A stretch of DNA of 64,000 nucleotides from positions 3,348,001 through 3,412,000 of the forward strand of contig CP014771.1 of assembly GCA_001596155.1 (NCBI GenBank), given 5' to 3'. Positions within the stretch are counted from its first letter, which is position 1. Each line of letters opens with the position of its first letter. Below, in pieces: positions 25,128-33,412 of the stretch. The notes under the pieces were generated by a model that did not search any database, was not told the DNA's origin, and worked only from the letters and a program-made list of their open reading frames with translations. The stretch comes from Hymenobacter psoromatis (GTDB lineage: Bacteria > Bacteroidota > Bacteroidia > Cytophagales > Hymenobacteraceae). A program made the translations under genes and the position numbers.

Positions 25128-25955
25128 CTACCAGCTGCCGCTGGCGCCGCCGCCGCCGCTGCTACCCCCCCCAAAGCCGCCGAAGCCGCCACCGCCCCCA
25201 CCGCCGCCGAAGCCGCCGCCGCCGCCAAATACGCCCCTACCCCCCGCGAAATCGCCGAAGATGATGGGACCCATGAGGCCGCCGCCGATGCCGCCGCGCC
25301 CGCCGCCCCCACCGCGCGAGCGAAAGAGGAAAACCAGCACGAGCACGCCGATAATAATCCAGAAGCCAACACCTGAACCCGATGAGTCCCCCTGACTCTG
25401 CGCGTCGTTGGGGTCGGCTTTATATTCGCCCTTGGCTAAGGAAATAAGCTGGTCGGTGGCCCGGTCGAGGCCCGCGTAATAGTCGTTTTGCTTGAAGGCG
25501 GGCACCAACGTATTGCTGATGATGCGCTTGGCCAGGGCGTCGGGCACGGCCCCTTCCATGCCGTAGCCGGTCTGGATGCGGGCATCGTGCTCCTTGGCCG
25601 CCACCAGCACCAGGATGCCGTTGTCCTTGCCCTTGCGGCCGATGCCCCACGCCTCGTACAGCTTCTGGGCGTAGTCGGCCATGTCATTGCCGTCGAGGCT
25701 GGGCACCGTCACCACCGCGATTTGCGACGACGTGCTGTCGTTATATGCCACCAGTTTTTGCTCCAGCGCGGCCACTTGCTGCGGCTGCATCAAGCCGGCC
25801 AAGTCGTTGACCAAGCGCGGCGGGTCGGGGCGCGCGGGCACCGTTTGGGCGCGGGCGGCCAGGCCCAGCATCAGGCTCAGGCACAGCAGCAAGAGGCCGG
25901 CCCAGGCCACCGGGCGCGCGGCCTTACCCCCCGGAATAAGCGTGAAGTGGTTCAT
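25128..25955 (-). CDS. TPM-domain protein with glycine-rich tail (YgcG-like)
   Basis: 275 residues from ATG 25955; a longer frame upstream is coding in another gene and is rejected. Signal peptide to about residue 35 (AARAQ). TPM domain at about 45-170 with RLVNDLAGLMQPQQVAAL, SSQIAVVTVPSLDG, WGIGRKGKDNGILVLVA and RIQTGYGMEGAVPD. A transmembrane helix (FWIIIGVLVLVFLF) is followed by a very Gly-rich tail ending GGGGASGSW. Start overlaps the stop of the preceding TPM gene as ATGA, so the two are coupled. Confidence 0.85.
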   Translation of the reverse strand: MNHFTLIPGGKAARPVAWAGLLLLCLSLMLGLAARAQTVPARPDPPRLVNDLAGLMQPQQVAALEQKLVAYNDSTSSQIAVVTVPSLDGNDMADYAQKLYEAWGIGRKGKDNGILVLVAAKEHDARIQTGYGMEGAVPDALAKRIISNTLVPAFKQNDYYAGLDRATDQLISLAKGEYKADPNDAQSQGDSSGSGVGFWIIIGVLVLVFLFRSRGGGGGRGGIGGGLMGPIIFGDFAGGRGVFGGGGGFGGGGGGGGFGGFGGGSSGGGGASGSW

Positions 25956-26416
25956 CGGCCGGAGGGGGGGGTAGGGGCGTCGTCGCCGTAAGAAATATCG
26001 TCGGGCAGCTCGTTGATGTCGGTAGCCGCGTCGTAGGGAAAAAACTGCCGCAGCTGCTCGCCCACCAGCCGGATGCCGCGCTCCAGGCCATTCACGTATT
26101 TTTCCTGCCGAAAGTGGCCCACCACTTCCTCCTTCACGTCCTCCCAAAAATCGTCGGGCACGGCCGAGTTGATGCTCACGTCGCCGACCACCGCGAACTG
26201 CCGGGTCTGCCAGGCCAGGTAAAACAACACGCCATTGCGCAGCTTGGTGTGGTGCATTTTCAGCTCCGCGAACACCTGCGCGGCCCGGTCGAGCGGCTCG
26301 GGGGTAGGGCACTTGTCCTCCAGGTGCAGCCGGATTTCACCCGAAGTCTGGAGTTCGGCCGCCTTGATGGCGGCCACGAGCGTAGCTTCCTGGGCGGGTG
26401 TGAGAGGGTGGGTCAT
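25952..26416 (-). CDS. Short TPM-domain protein
   Basis: 154 residues, no signal. Core TPM features: ELQTSGEIRLHLEDKCP, AAQVFAELKMHHTKLRNGVLFYLA and FAVVGDVSINSAVPDDFWEDV. C-terminus ISYGDDAPTPPSGR; the APTPP is encoded by CCCTACCCCCC. Lies between lemA and the YgcG-like gene on the same strand, the standard lemA-TPM-ygcG order. Confidence 0.85.
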   Translation of the reverse strand: MTHPLTPAQEATLVAAIKAAELQTSGEIRLHLEDKCPTPEPLDRAAQVFAELKMHHTKLRNGVLFYLAWQTRQFAVVGDVSINSAVPDDFWEDVKEEVVGHFRQEKYVNGLERGIRLVGEQLRQFFPYDAATDINELPDDISYGDDAPTPPSGR

Positions 26417-26472
26417 TTTTTAGTTAAGAGTTAAGGGTTAAAAGTTAAGAGTTAAAAATTAAGAGTTAATGA

Positions 26473-26528
26473 GTGGCTGAGGAGTAGAATGAGCGAGAAA
26501 AACCCAGCTCATTCTACTCCTCAGCCAC
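26473..26528. repeat. Palindrome between lemA and the TPM gene, embedded in GTTAAGA words
   Basis: 22-bp perfect arms, GTGGCTGAGGAGTAGAATGA plus GC, at 26473-26494 and 26507-26528. It is flanked on both sides (26421-26470 and 26530-26572) by runs of TTAAGAGTTAA-type words that also pair across the element. The right flank ends inside the lemA stop region. Confidence 0.8.
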
Positions 26529-26566
26529 CTTTTTAACTCTTAATTTTTAACTCTTACTTCTTAACT

Positions 26567-27184
26567 CTACTTACTACCGGCCGGCGTGTTGCCCCCGCCC
26601 ATGTCGCCAAAGTCAACCTTGGGCGCTTCCTTGGCGCCGGCATCGGCCTCGAAATAGCCTTTAGCCGGGAAGCCGAACATGCCCGCGAACAGGTTGTTCG
26701 GGAACGAGCGCGTGAAGGTGTTATAGTCGTTCACGCTTTCGTTGAACTTGTTGCGCTCTACATTGATGCGATTTTCGGTGCCTTCAATCTGAGCCTGCAA
26801 TTCCTGAAAGTTAGCGTTGGCTTTCAGTTCGGGATAATTCTCGCTCACGGCCAGCAAGCGGCCCAGGCCAGCCGAAAGCTGGCTCTGCGCGGCCTGAAAT
26901 TTCTGCAGATTTTCGGGCGTCAGCTGGTCGGCATTAAGCTGCACGCTGGTGGCTTTGGCGCGGGCTTCTATCACCCCTTCGAGGGTCGATTTTTCAAAAT
27001 TGGCGGCACCTTTCACCGTGTTCACCAGGTTCGGAATGAGGTCGGAGCGGCGCTGGTAGGCGCTTTGTACGTTGGCCCACTGGCTTTTAACGGCTTGGTC
27101 GCGCTGCACCATGCCGTTGTAGCCGCACGATGATTGCGAAAGCAACGTCACCATCGCGGCGAAATAGAGAAGAAGGCGTTTCAT
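26567..27184 (-). CDS. lemA: LemA family lipoprotein
   Basis: 205 residues. Signal with lipobox (LSQSSC, Cys20), then the LemA helical bundle: YNGMVQRDQAVKSQWANVQSAYQRRSDLIPNLVNTVKGAANFE, DQLTPENLQKFQAAQSQLSAGLGRLLAVSENYPELKAN, IEGTENRINVERNKFNESVNDYNTFTRSFPNNLFAG (very characteristic, quoted here in parts). Tail variable. First gene of a four-gene operon with three TPM-domain proteins. Role in cells is not settled; envelope homeostasis is suspected. Confidence 0.92.
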   Translation of the reverse strand: MKRLLLYFAAMVTLLSQSSCGYNGMVQRDQAVKSQWANVQSAYQRRSDLIPNLVNTVKGAANFEKSTLEGVIEARAKATSVQLNADQLTPENLQKFQAAQSQLSAGLGRLLAVSENYPELKANANFQELQAQIEGTENRINVERNKFNESVNDYNTFTRSFPNNLFAGMFGFPAKGYFEADAGAKEAPKVDFGDMGGGNTPAGSK

Positions 27185-27366
27185 TAGAATGAGGGTTTTC
27201 TAAGTGCTGGGCTCTAGCTTTGAGGCCTAGCGGTGATAAAGAAAAGAACGTAGCAGCCACAACTACCACCGGGCGGTGGCGGTTATGGTGCCCGACCGGC
27301 GCAAAGTACGCAGCCGCCCGGTAACGGTTGTACGGTTCTGCTCTTCCGCCTTCGCCTCCTTCGACC

Positions 27367-28380
27367 ATGAAAGCTATTATTCCTGTTGCCGGCATCGGCT
27401 CACGCCTGCGCCCGCACACCCATACCCAGCCCAAAAGCCTGGTGCCGGTGGCTGGCAATACCATTCTGGGCCACATCATCGACCGGCTGCTCGGGGCCGG
27501 GCTCACCGAGTTTGTTTTCATCATCGGCTATCTGGGCGAAAAGATTGAGCAGTACGTGCGCCGCCACTACCCCGACCTCGACGCCACCTTCGTGGTGCAG
27601 GAGCCGCGCGAGGGCCTGGGCCACGCCCTGTGGGTAGCCCGCGACACGTTTCGGCACGACCCCGAGGGCGTGCTCATCATGCTCGGCGATACCATTGTGG
27701 ATGTGGACCTGCCCGCCATGCTACGCTACCCCGGCTCGGTGCTGGCCGTGAAGGAAGTGAAGACGCCCAGCCTCTTCGGCCTCGTCGAAACCAACGACAA
27801 TGGCCAGGTCAGCCGCGTGGTGGAGAAGCCGCGTATTCCGAAGTCGAACTACGCTCTGGTAGGCCTCTACAAAATCGCTAACGCCGAGAAGCTGGCCGAG
27901 TCGCTGGAGTGGCTCATCAGCACCGGCCGCCGCACCCACGAGGAATACCAGCTCACCGATGCGCTCATGCACCTCATCGACGAGGGTGAACCCATGCTCA
28001 CCACCACCGTGGATAATTGGTTTGACTGCGGCCGCAAGGAAACTCTGCTCGAAGCCAACGCCCGCCTGCTCGACCGCCCCGAGTTTCGGGAGGAGCGCGA
28101 CTACCCCGAGTTTCCGAACACGGTGATTATCCCGCCGGTCAGCATTGGCACGGGCTGCCGCATCGAGCACGCCATCATCGGCCCCAACGTGGCCATCGGC
28201 GACCGCACCATCATCCGCCACACCATCGTTAGCGACAGTATCATCGGCTCGTATTCCGAGCTCAGCTCGGCCGTGATGAGCGACTGTATCGTGGGCTCCG
28301 ACGCCTCCTTCAAAGGCTTGAACCACAGCCTGAACCTGGGCGACAACACGGAGATTGACTACGGCCACGCCAGGGGGTAG
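27367..28380 (+). CDS. Sugar-1-phosphate nucleotidyltransferase
   Basis: 337 residues from ATG 27367; the N-terminal GAGIGSRLRP-type loop (PVAGIGSRLRPHTHTQPKSL) sits at residues 6-25, as required for the catalytic domain, which also has MLGDTIVD and GLVETNDNGQVSRVVEKP. A C-terminal left-handed beta helix (about 245-320) has hexapeptide turns such as GTGCRIEHAIIGPNVAIGD. It fits glucose-1-phosphate thymidylyl/uridylyl-type enzymes making NDP-sugars for the envelope. Substrate is uncertain. Its stop codon lies in the palindrome that also ends panC. Confidence 0.82.
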   Translation: MKAIIPVAGIGSRLRPHTHTQPKSLVPVAGNTILGHIIDRLLGAGLTEFVFIIGYLGEKIEQYVRRHYPDLDATFVVQEPREGLGHALWVARDTFRHDPEGVLIMLGDTIVDVDLPAMLRYPGSVLAVKEVKTPSLFGLVETNDNGQVSRVVEKPRIPKSNYALVGLYKIANAEKLAESLEWLISTGRRTHEEYQLTDALMHLIDEGEPMLTTTVDNWFDCGRKETLLEANARLLDRPEFREERDYPEFPNTVIIPPVSIGTGCRIEHAIIGPNVAIGDRTIIRHTIVSDSIIGSYSELSSAVMSDCIVGSDASFKGLNHSLNLGDNTEIDYGHARG

Positions 28381-28496
28381 GGTGCGGGGTAGCGACCCGG
28401 TAGGGCTTGCCCCCGCCCATCGTTGCACGAAACGGCTGTAAGTCGTGCAACGACGGGCGGGGGCAAGCCCTACCGGGTCGCTACCCCGCACCCTAC
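28377..28496. repeat. Long palindrome, GTAGGGTGCGGGG family (copy 1)
   Basis: 54-bp arms (28377-28430 and 28443-28496) with one mismatch and a 12-nt loop. TAG at the left end is the stop of the nucleotidyltransferase and CTA at the right end is the stop of panC read backwards, so the element exactly fills the convergent gap. Core GGGCTTGCCCCCGCCC is shared with 44303 and 48090. Probably a bidirectional terminator. Confidence 0.9.
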
Positions 28497-29335
28497 ACCA
28501 ACACATTATCAATCAGCCGCACGCCGGCCAGATGGGCGGCCACGCACAGCGCCAGCGGCTGGCCGGGCGCGTAGTGCTGCACGGGCTGCAAGGTGTGGGC
28601 ATCCACCAATTCGAAATATTCGGGAGTAAGCTGGGGCTCCTCGGCCAGGGCGGCCAGGGCCCGCGCCTGCATCTGGGCCGGGACCACGCCCTGCCGCACC
28701 TGCGCGGCTGCCTCGGTCAGCACTTGGTAGAGGAGGGGTGCCACCGCCCGCGCCGGGGGGGGTAGGCGGCGGTTGCGCGACGACATCGCCAGGCCGTCGG
28801 CCTCGCGCACCGTGGGATACACCACCAGCTCCAGGTCAAAGGAGAGGTCGGCCACCAGCTGCCGCACCACGGCCACCTGCTGAAAATCTTTCTGCCCGAA
28901 GTACGCCACGTGCGGCCGCGCCAGGTGAAAGAGCTTGCTCACCACCGTGGCTACCCCATTAAAATGACCCGGCCGGTGCGCGCCCTCCATCACCTGCTCC
29001 AGCGGCCCAAAATCGAAGCGCAGCACCGTAGGCTGCGGATACACCTCGGCCACGGGGGGTAGGAAAAGCGCCGTGCAGCCGGCCGGCGCCAGCAGGGCAG
29101 CATCTTGCTCGGGCACGCGGGGGTAGAGGCGCAGGTCGTCGGGATTATTGAACTGGGTAGGGTTAACGAATACGCTGGCGATAACCTCGTCACACTGCGC
29201 GGCGGCGGCCTGCACCAGCTGCAGGTGCCCTTCGTGCAGAGCGCCCATCGTGGGCACCAGGCCCAGGCGGCGGCCGGCCGCGCGCTGGGTTTCGGTATAA
29301 GCGCGCAGCTCGGCGGCCTTAGTAAAAATATGCAT
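28493..29335 (-). CDS. panC: Pantothenate synthetase
   Basis: 280 residues. PTMGALHEGHLQLV (28-41, the HIGH-like ATP motif), SVFVNPTQFN (54-63), GLMxGxxRPGHFxGVxTVVxKLF form (MEGAHRPGHFNGVATVVSKLF), FGQKDFQQ and MSSRN. Joins pantoate and beta-alanine to make pantothenate, the precursor handled by coaX at the window start. Divergent from the glycogen-synthase-like gene, a conserved pairing in Bacteroidota. Confidence 0.95.
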   Translation of the reverse strand: MHIFTKAAELRAYTETQRAAGRRLGLVPTMGALHEGHLQLVQAAAAQCDEVIASVFVNPTQFNNPDDLRLYPRVPEQDAALLAPAGCTALFLPPVAEVYPQPTVLRFDFGPLEQVMEGAHRPGHFNGVATVVSKLFHLARPHVAYFGQKDFQQVAVVRQLVADLSFDLELVVYPTVREADGLAMSSRNRRLPPPARAVAPLLYQVLTEAAAQVRQGVVPAQMQARALAALAEEPQLTPEYFELVDAHTLQPVQHYAPGQPLALCVAAHLAGVRLIDNVLV

Positions 29336-29372
29336 TAAGTTGAGCGAAAATTAATAGGACTGAACGAATTTT

Positions 29373-29404
29373 ATTGCAAATTCGAGAAAAAATGCGTAAT
29401 TTTG
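29373..29404 (+). promoter_or_regulatory. Bacteroidota-type promoter of the glycogen-synthase-like gene
   Basis: ATTG at 29373-29376 and TAATTTTG at 29397-29404, 20 bases apart, match the -33/-7 pattern TTG-N20-TAnnTTTG. The gene starts at 29451. Confidence 0.6.
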
Positions 29405-29450
29405 AGGAGCCAATCTATGGCCCGTTCCCAAATCCTTTAGCTCTCTCCAT

Positions 29451-30263
29451 ATGTCGAAGTTGCGCATCCTATACGCGGCCACCGAAATAGACCCTTTCCT
29501 CCAGACTACGAAAGTAGCGGAGCTGCTGCGCCGCCTGCCGGCCGGAATGCAGGAGTCGGGAGCCGAGATTCGGATTTTCGTACCTCGTTTTGGCATTATT
29601 AATGAGCGCAAGAATCGGCTGCACGAAGTAGTCCGGCTCTCAGGCATCAACATTGCCGTGGGCGACGACGAGAAGCCGCTGGTTATCAAGGTAGCCTCCA
29701 TTCCGACCGCGAAGCTACAGGTTTATTTTATCGACAACGAGGATTACTTCCACCGTAAGTCGGCCCTGGTTGATAAAAACGACAAGTTTTACCTCGACAA
29801 CGACGAGCGCGCCATCTTCTTTTGCAAGGGTGTGCTCGAAACAGTGAAGAAGCTCGGCTGGTCGCCCGATATCGTGCACTGCAACGATTGGATGACCTCG
29901 CTCATCCCGCTCTACCTCAAAACGACTTACAAGAAAGACCCGGTTTTCAAAGATGCCAAGTCGGTATTCACGGTCTATAACAACGAGTTTTTGGATAAAT
30001 TTGAGGGCAACCTGGTCGAAAAGGCCAAGATGCTCGACATCGACGATAGCATGCTGACCTCGCTCAAGTCGGCCGACTTCTCGGGCTTCGTGAAGCTGGG
30101 CATGGAATACGCCGACACGGTAGTACGGCAGGACGAAGATTTTTCGGACAACCTCAACGGGCTGTTCAAAGAGTACGCCTTGAACAATCGGCTGAGCCAG
30201 GTAGCAACCGATGAAAACCTACTCTCGTCCTATCAGGCGCTCTACGACGAGCTGGCCAACTAA
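29451..30263 (+). CDS. Short glycogen/starch synthase-like protein (GT5 domain only)
   Basis: 270 residues covering only the N-terminal GT5 half of glycogen synthase: LRILYAATEIDPFLQTTKVAELLRRLP, EIRIFVPRFGIINERKNRLHEVVRLSG, YFIDNEDYFHRK, DIVHCNDWMTSLIPLYLK. The C-terminal GT1 half that carries part of the active site is absent. This short form, divergent from panC, is usual in Bacteroidota; activity is unproven. The KTGGLADV motif of true synthases is replaced by QTTKVAEL. Confidence 0.8.
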   Translation: MSKLRILYAATEIDPFLQTTKVAELLRRLPAGMQESGAEIRIFVPRFGIINERKNRLHEVVRLSGINIAVGDDEKPLVIKVASIPTAKLQVYFIDNEDYFHRKSALVDKNDKFYLDNDERAIFFCKGVLETVKKLGWSPDIVHCNDWMTSLIPLYLKTTYKKDPVFKDAKSVFTVYNNEFLDKFEGNLVEKAKMLDIDDSMLTSLKSADFSGFVKLGMEYADTVVRQDEDFSDNLNGLFKEYALNNRLSQVATDENLLSSYQALYDELAN

Positions 30264-30269
30264 GCCACT

Positions 30270-30329
30270 GCCTACCCCCTACGCAAATGGCCAACCCCGA
30301 TGGGTTGGCCATTTGCGTAGGGGGTAGGC
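30270..30329. terminator. Perfect hairpin terminator containing CCTACCCCC in both arms
   Basis: 28-bp arms (30270-30297 and 30302-30329) and a 4-nt loop, starting seven bases after the stop. The outer bases carry the recurrent word CCTACCCCCT and its complement. Confidence 0.8.
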
Positions 30330-30521
30330 CCGGCTGCTCTCCTGCGTTGTGCTAATAAAAGGCGTAACTTCGCAGTTCATTAGCCGGCCGTTGGCCACGC
30401 GTTAAGCGGGCTGATGCCCGGTTTTTCTATAGCCCAGCCGCTTCACTGGCTGGGAAATTGCTAGCTGCGCCTGCTGCTAAGCTAATAACCCTATCTCTTC
30501 TCCTTAATTATCCTAATTGCC

Positions 30522-32357
30522 ATGTGCGGCATCGTAGCGTATCTGGGCCATCGTGAGGCCTGCCCCATTATCCTCAAAGGGTTGCACCGTCTCGAATACC
30601 GGGGCTATGACTCGGCCGGCGTGGCCCTGCTCAACGGCACCCTCAACGTATATAAGAAGAAGGGCAAAGTGGCGGAGCTCGAAAACTTCCTGGCCACCAA
30701 GGATACTCACGCCAAGGTGGGCATGGGCCACACCCGCTGGGCCACCCACGGCGAGCCCAACGACGTGAACGCTCACCCGCACTTCTCGACCTCGGAGCGC
30801 ATCGCCATCATTCACAATGGCATTATTGAGAATTACGCCTCGCTGAAAACGCACCTGGAAAAGCAGGGCCACGTTTTCCATTCCGATACCGACACGGAGG
30901 TTTTCGTTAATCTCATCGAGGATATCCAAACCAACAACAGCTGCTCGCTGGAAGAGGCCGTGCGCCTGGCGCTGCACGAAGTAGTTGGTGCCTACGCCAT
31001 TGTGGTGCTCAGCAAGGATGCCCCCGACCAGCTCATCGCGGCCCGCAAAGGCTCGCCGCTGGTTATTGGCATCGGGGAAGGCGAGTTTTTCGTGGCCTCC
31101 GACGCTACCCCCATCATCGAGTACACCAACGAAGTGGTGTATGTAAACGACTACGAATTGGTCGTTATCAAGGATGGGCAAATGGCCATCCGCTCGCGCG
31201 AGGATGTGGTGCAAACGCCCTACATTCAGCGTCTGGAGTTGGAGCTTGATAGCATTGAAAAGGGTGGCTATGAGCACTTTATGCTCAAAGAGATTTTTGA
31301 GCAGCCGCGCTCCATTCTCGATTCGATGCGCGGACGCCTGGAGTTGGGGGGTAGCCACCTGAACATGGCCGGCTTCCGGGCCTACGAGCAGAAGTTTATC
31401 AATGCCCAGCGCATCATCATCGTGGCGTGCGGCACGAGCTGGCACGCCGGCCTGGTGGCCGAATACCTGATTGAGGACCTGGCTCGCATTCCGGTCGAGG
31501 TAGAGTACGCGTCGGAATTCCGCTACCGCAACCCGGTTATCTCGGAGCGCGATATCGTGATTGCCATCTCGCAAAGCGGCGAAACGGCCGATACCCTGGC
31601 CGCCCTGGAGCTGGCCAAAGGCAAAGGCGCGACCATCTTTGGCATTTGCAACGTGGTGGGCAGCAGCATTGCCCGCGCCACCGACGCCGGGGCCTACACC
31701 CACGCCGGCCCCGAAATCGGCGTGGCTTCGACCAAAGCCTTCACCGCCCAGGTAACCGTGCTGACGCTGCTGGCCATGTGCATCGGCCAGCGCAAAGGCA
31801 CCCTGTCGGATACGCGCCTGCGCGAACTGACCACCGAACTGCACAACATCCCCGCCAAGGTAGAGAAGGCGCTAAAGCTGGACGCTGAGATTCAGCAGAT
31901 TGCCGAAACGTTTAAGGACGTGCCCAACTTCCTGTATCTGGGCCGGGGATACAATTTTCCGGTGGCGCTGGAAGGCGCGCTCAAGCTCAAGGAAATCAGC
32001 TACATCCACGCCGAGGGCTACCCCGCCGCCGAGATGAAGCACGGCCCCATCGCCCTCATCGACGAGAACATGCCAGTGGTCGTGATTGCGACCAAGGACA
32101 GCTCGTACGAGAAAGTGGTGAGCAATATTCAGGAAGTGAAAGCCCGCAAAGGCCGCATCATCGCCGTAGTGACGGAAGGCGACACGACTATCCCGGCAAT
32201 GGCCGAGTTCGTAATCGAAGTGCCCGCGACCTCCGAAGTGCTGATGCCGCTGGTGTCAGTCATTCCGTTGCAGCTGCTGAGCTACCACATTGCCGTGCTG
32301 CGCGGCTGCAACGTGGACCAGCCGCGCAACCTCGCCAAGTCGGTGACGGTGGAGTAA
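30522..32357 (+). CDS. glmS: Glutamine--fructose-6-phosphate aminotransferase
   Basis: 611 residues, full length. N-terminal glutaminase with MCGIVAYLG (catalytic Cys2 exposed after Met removal), GHTRWATHG, IHNGIIENY; two SIS domains with CGTSWHAGL, SQSGETADT and a C-terminal QLLSYHIAVLRGCNVDQPRNLAKSVTVE-type ending. Makes glucosamine-6-phosphate, the entry to peptidoglycan and lipopolysaccharide precursors. Stands alone, with a 258-base gap after the previous gene that contains a hairpin (GCCCAGCCGCTTCACTGGCT) but no riboswitch that I could identify. Confidence 0.96.
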   Translation: MCGIVAYLGHREACPIILKGLHRLEYRGYDSAGVALLNGTLNVYKKKGKVAELENFLATKDTHAKVGMGHTRWATHGEPNDVNAHPHFSTSERIAIIHNGIIENYASLKTHLEKQGHVFHSDTDTEVFVNLIEDIQTNNSCSLEEAVRLALHEVVGAYAIVVLSKDAPDQLIAARKGSPLVIGIGEGEFFVASDATPIIEYTNEVVYVNDYELVVIKDGQMAIRSREDVVQTPYIQRLELELDSIEKGGYEHFMLKEIFEQPRSILDSMRGRLELGGSHLNMAGFRAYEQKFINAQRIIIVACGTSWHAGLVAEYLIEDLARIPVEVEYASEFRYRNPVISERDIVIAISQSGETADTLAALELAKGKGATIFGICNVVGSSIARATDAGAYTHAGPEIGVASTKAFTAQVTVLTLLAMCIGQRKGTLSDTRLRELTTELHNIPAKVEKALKLDAEIQQIAETFKDVPNFLYLGRGYNFPVALEGALKLKEISYIHAEGYPAAEMKHGPIALIDENMPVVVIATKDSSYEKVVSNIQEVKARKGRIIAVVTEGDTTIPAMAEFVIEVPATSEVLMPLVSVIPLQLLSYHIAVLRGCNVDQPRNLAKSVTVE

Positions 32358-32387
32358 ATTATTGATTTTCTGATATTTATAATTTAT

Positions 32388-32488
32388 AGAACGTCATGCT
32401 GAGCTTGCCGAAGCATCTCGCTCGAATCGTTGAGATAGTAATCCAGCGACGCGAGCGAGATGCTTCGGCAAGCTCAGCATGACGTTCT
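32388..32488. repeat. Long palindrome, GTCATGCTGA family
   Basis: 37-bp perfect arms (32388-32424 and 32452-32488) and a 27-nt loop, between glmS and ridA. Core AACGTCATGCTGAGC...GAAGCATCTC is shared with 23.9 kb and in part with 1.98 kb. Likely transcription barrier or mobile palindrome. Confidence 0.9.
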
Positions 32489-32523
32489 TCTTTAGCTGCA
32501 AATCCATCATTCGCCTCCTTCCC

Positions 32524-32907
32524 ATGTCCCACCAAATCATCCTCACCGACCAGGCTCCCGCGCCCATTGGCCCTTATTCGCAAGCCGTGAAGGCGGGTAA
32601 CACTGTGTACGTTTCGGGCCAGATACCGCTGAGCGCCGCTGGCCAGCTGGTCGGCGAAGGCGACGTGGCCGCCCAGACGCACCAGGTGCTGAAAAACCTC
32701 ACGGCCGTGCTGGCCGCCGCCGGCTTGCAGCTGACCAACGTGGTGAAGTGCTCCATCTTCGTGAAAGACCTGGGTAACTTCGCCACTATCAATCAGATAT
32801 ATGGCACGTACTTCGACGAGGCCACCGCCCCGGCCCGCGAAACGGTGGAAGTAGCCCGTCTGCCGCGCGACGTGGAAGTGGAGATTTCCTGCGTCGCGGT
32901 GGGGTAG
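32524..32907 (+). CDS. ridA: RidA family enamine/imine deaminase
   Basis: 127 residues from ATG 32524; the upstream in-frame extension lies in the palindrome and is rejected. APAPIGPYSQAV (8-19), VYVSGQIPL, HQVLKNLTAVLAAAG, VVKCSIFVKDL and the catalytic-arginine segment PARETVEVARLPRDVEVEISCVAV. Removes reactive enamine intermediates made by PLP enzymes. Cytoplasmic. Confidence 0.93.
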   Translation: MSHQIILTDQAPAPIGPYSQAVKAGNTVYVSGQIPLSAAGQLVGEGDVAAQTHQVLKNLTAVLAAAGLQLTNVVKCSIFVKDLGNFATINQIYGTYFDEATAPARETVEVARLPRDVEVEISCVAVG

Positions 32908-32959
32908 GGGCGTGTTGCACGGTGCGAACCCGCCTGCTCCAGGCCTTTCCGAAAGTTGC

Positions 32960-33370
32960 TTACGGGTGGAATTTCAATCCCTTCAAGGCCTTATCTACCT
33001 GCTTGTTTTCGCCATAGAGAATGACGCCGGCCAGGTCCAGCTCCTGGTCGGCGAGCTGGGCCATCACGGCCAGGTTTTCTGCCTCATTTTTGGTAGCGAA
33101 CAACTGGCGCGGGTATGCCCCGATAGATACGCCGCGCTCCCTGGCCCGCTCAAAAACCTTGTGTACCTCGGCCGGCCCATCGGCCCGATATACCAGGATG
33201 GGCTGCTTCAGAAAAGGCAGCAGCGTGGTGCCCGAGGCCGACACCAGTGGTTGGCCGTGCGTTTCGGGAAACCGGATGGCTACCGCGCTGGCCAGGAAAG
33301 CCGTTACGTTCAGCTTCTGCCAATCGAGCAAGTCGGCGCTAAGCACCAAAGCAATTTTGTGGTCGTACAT
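32960..33370 (-). CDS. DUF2000 family protein
   Basis: 136 residues. KIALVLSADLLDWQKLNVTAFLASAVA and QPILVYRADGPAEVHKVFERARERGVSIGAYP, and a NLAVMAQLADQELDLAGVILYG ending, match the DUF2000 pattern. Function unknown; family members are small cytoplasmic proteins. Its start lies 43 bases from the insertion sequence, so an upstream promoter may have been disturbed. Confidence 0.75.
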   Translation of the reverse strand: MYDHKIALVLSADLLDWQKLNVTAFLASAVAIRFPETHGQPLVSASGTTLLPFLKQPILVYRADGPAEVHKVFERARERGVSIGAYPRQLFATKNEAENLAVMAQLADQELDLAGVILYGENKQVDKALKGLKFHP

Positions 33371-33412
33371 AGCAGTAAATTAAGTGGTTAATAACAATTC
33401 CATTTGAATGTT

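Noticed and set aside
25128..25330. Gly-rich tail repeats of the YgcG-like protein as a CRISPR or DNA repeat array
   Set aside because: The repetition follows GGN codons of the reading frame without fixed spacers.
30341..30521. glmS-type ribozyme upstream of glmS
   Set aside because: The leader is short and I see only a simple hairpin, with none of the ribozyme's conserved core.
30513..31844. A 443-codon open frame opposite glmS
   Set aside because: Antisense shadow of glmS; no protein-like features.
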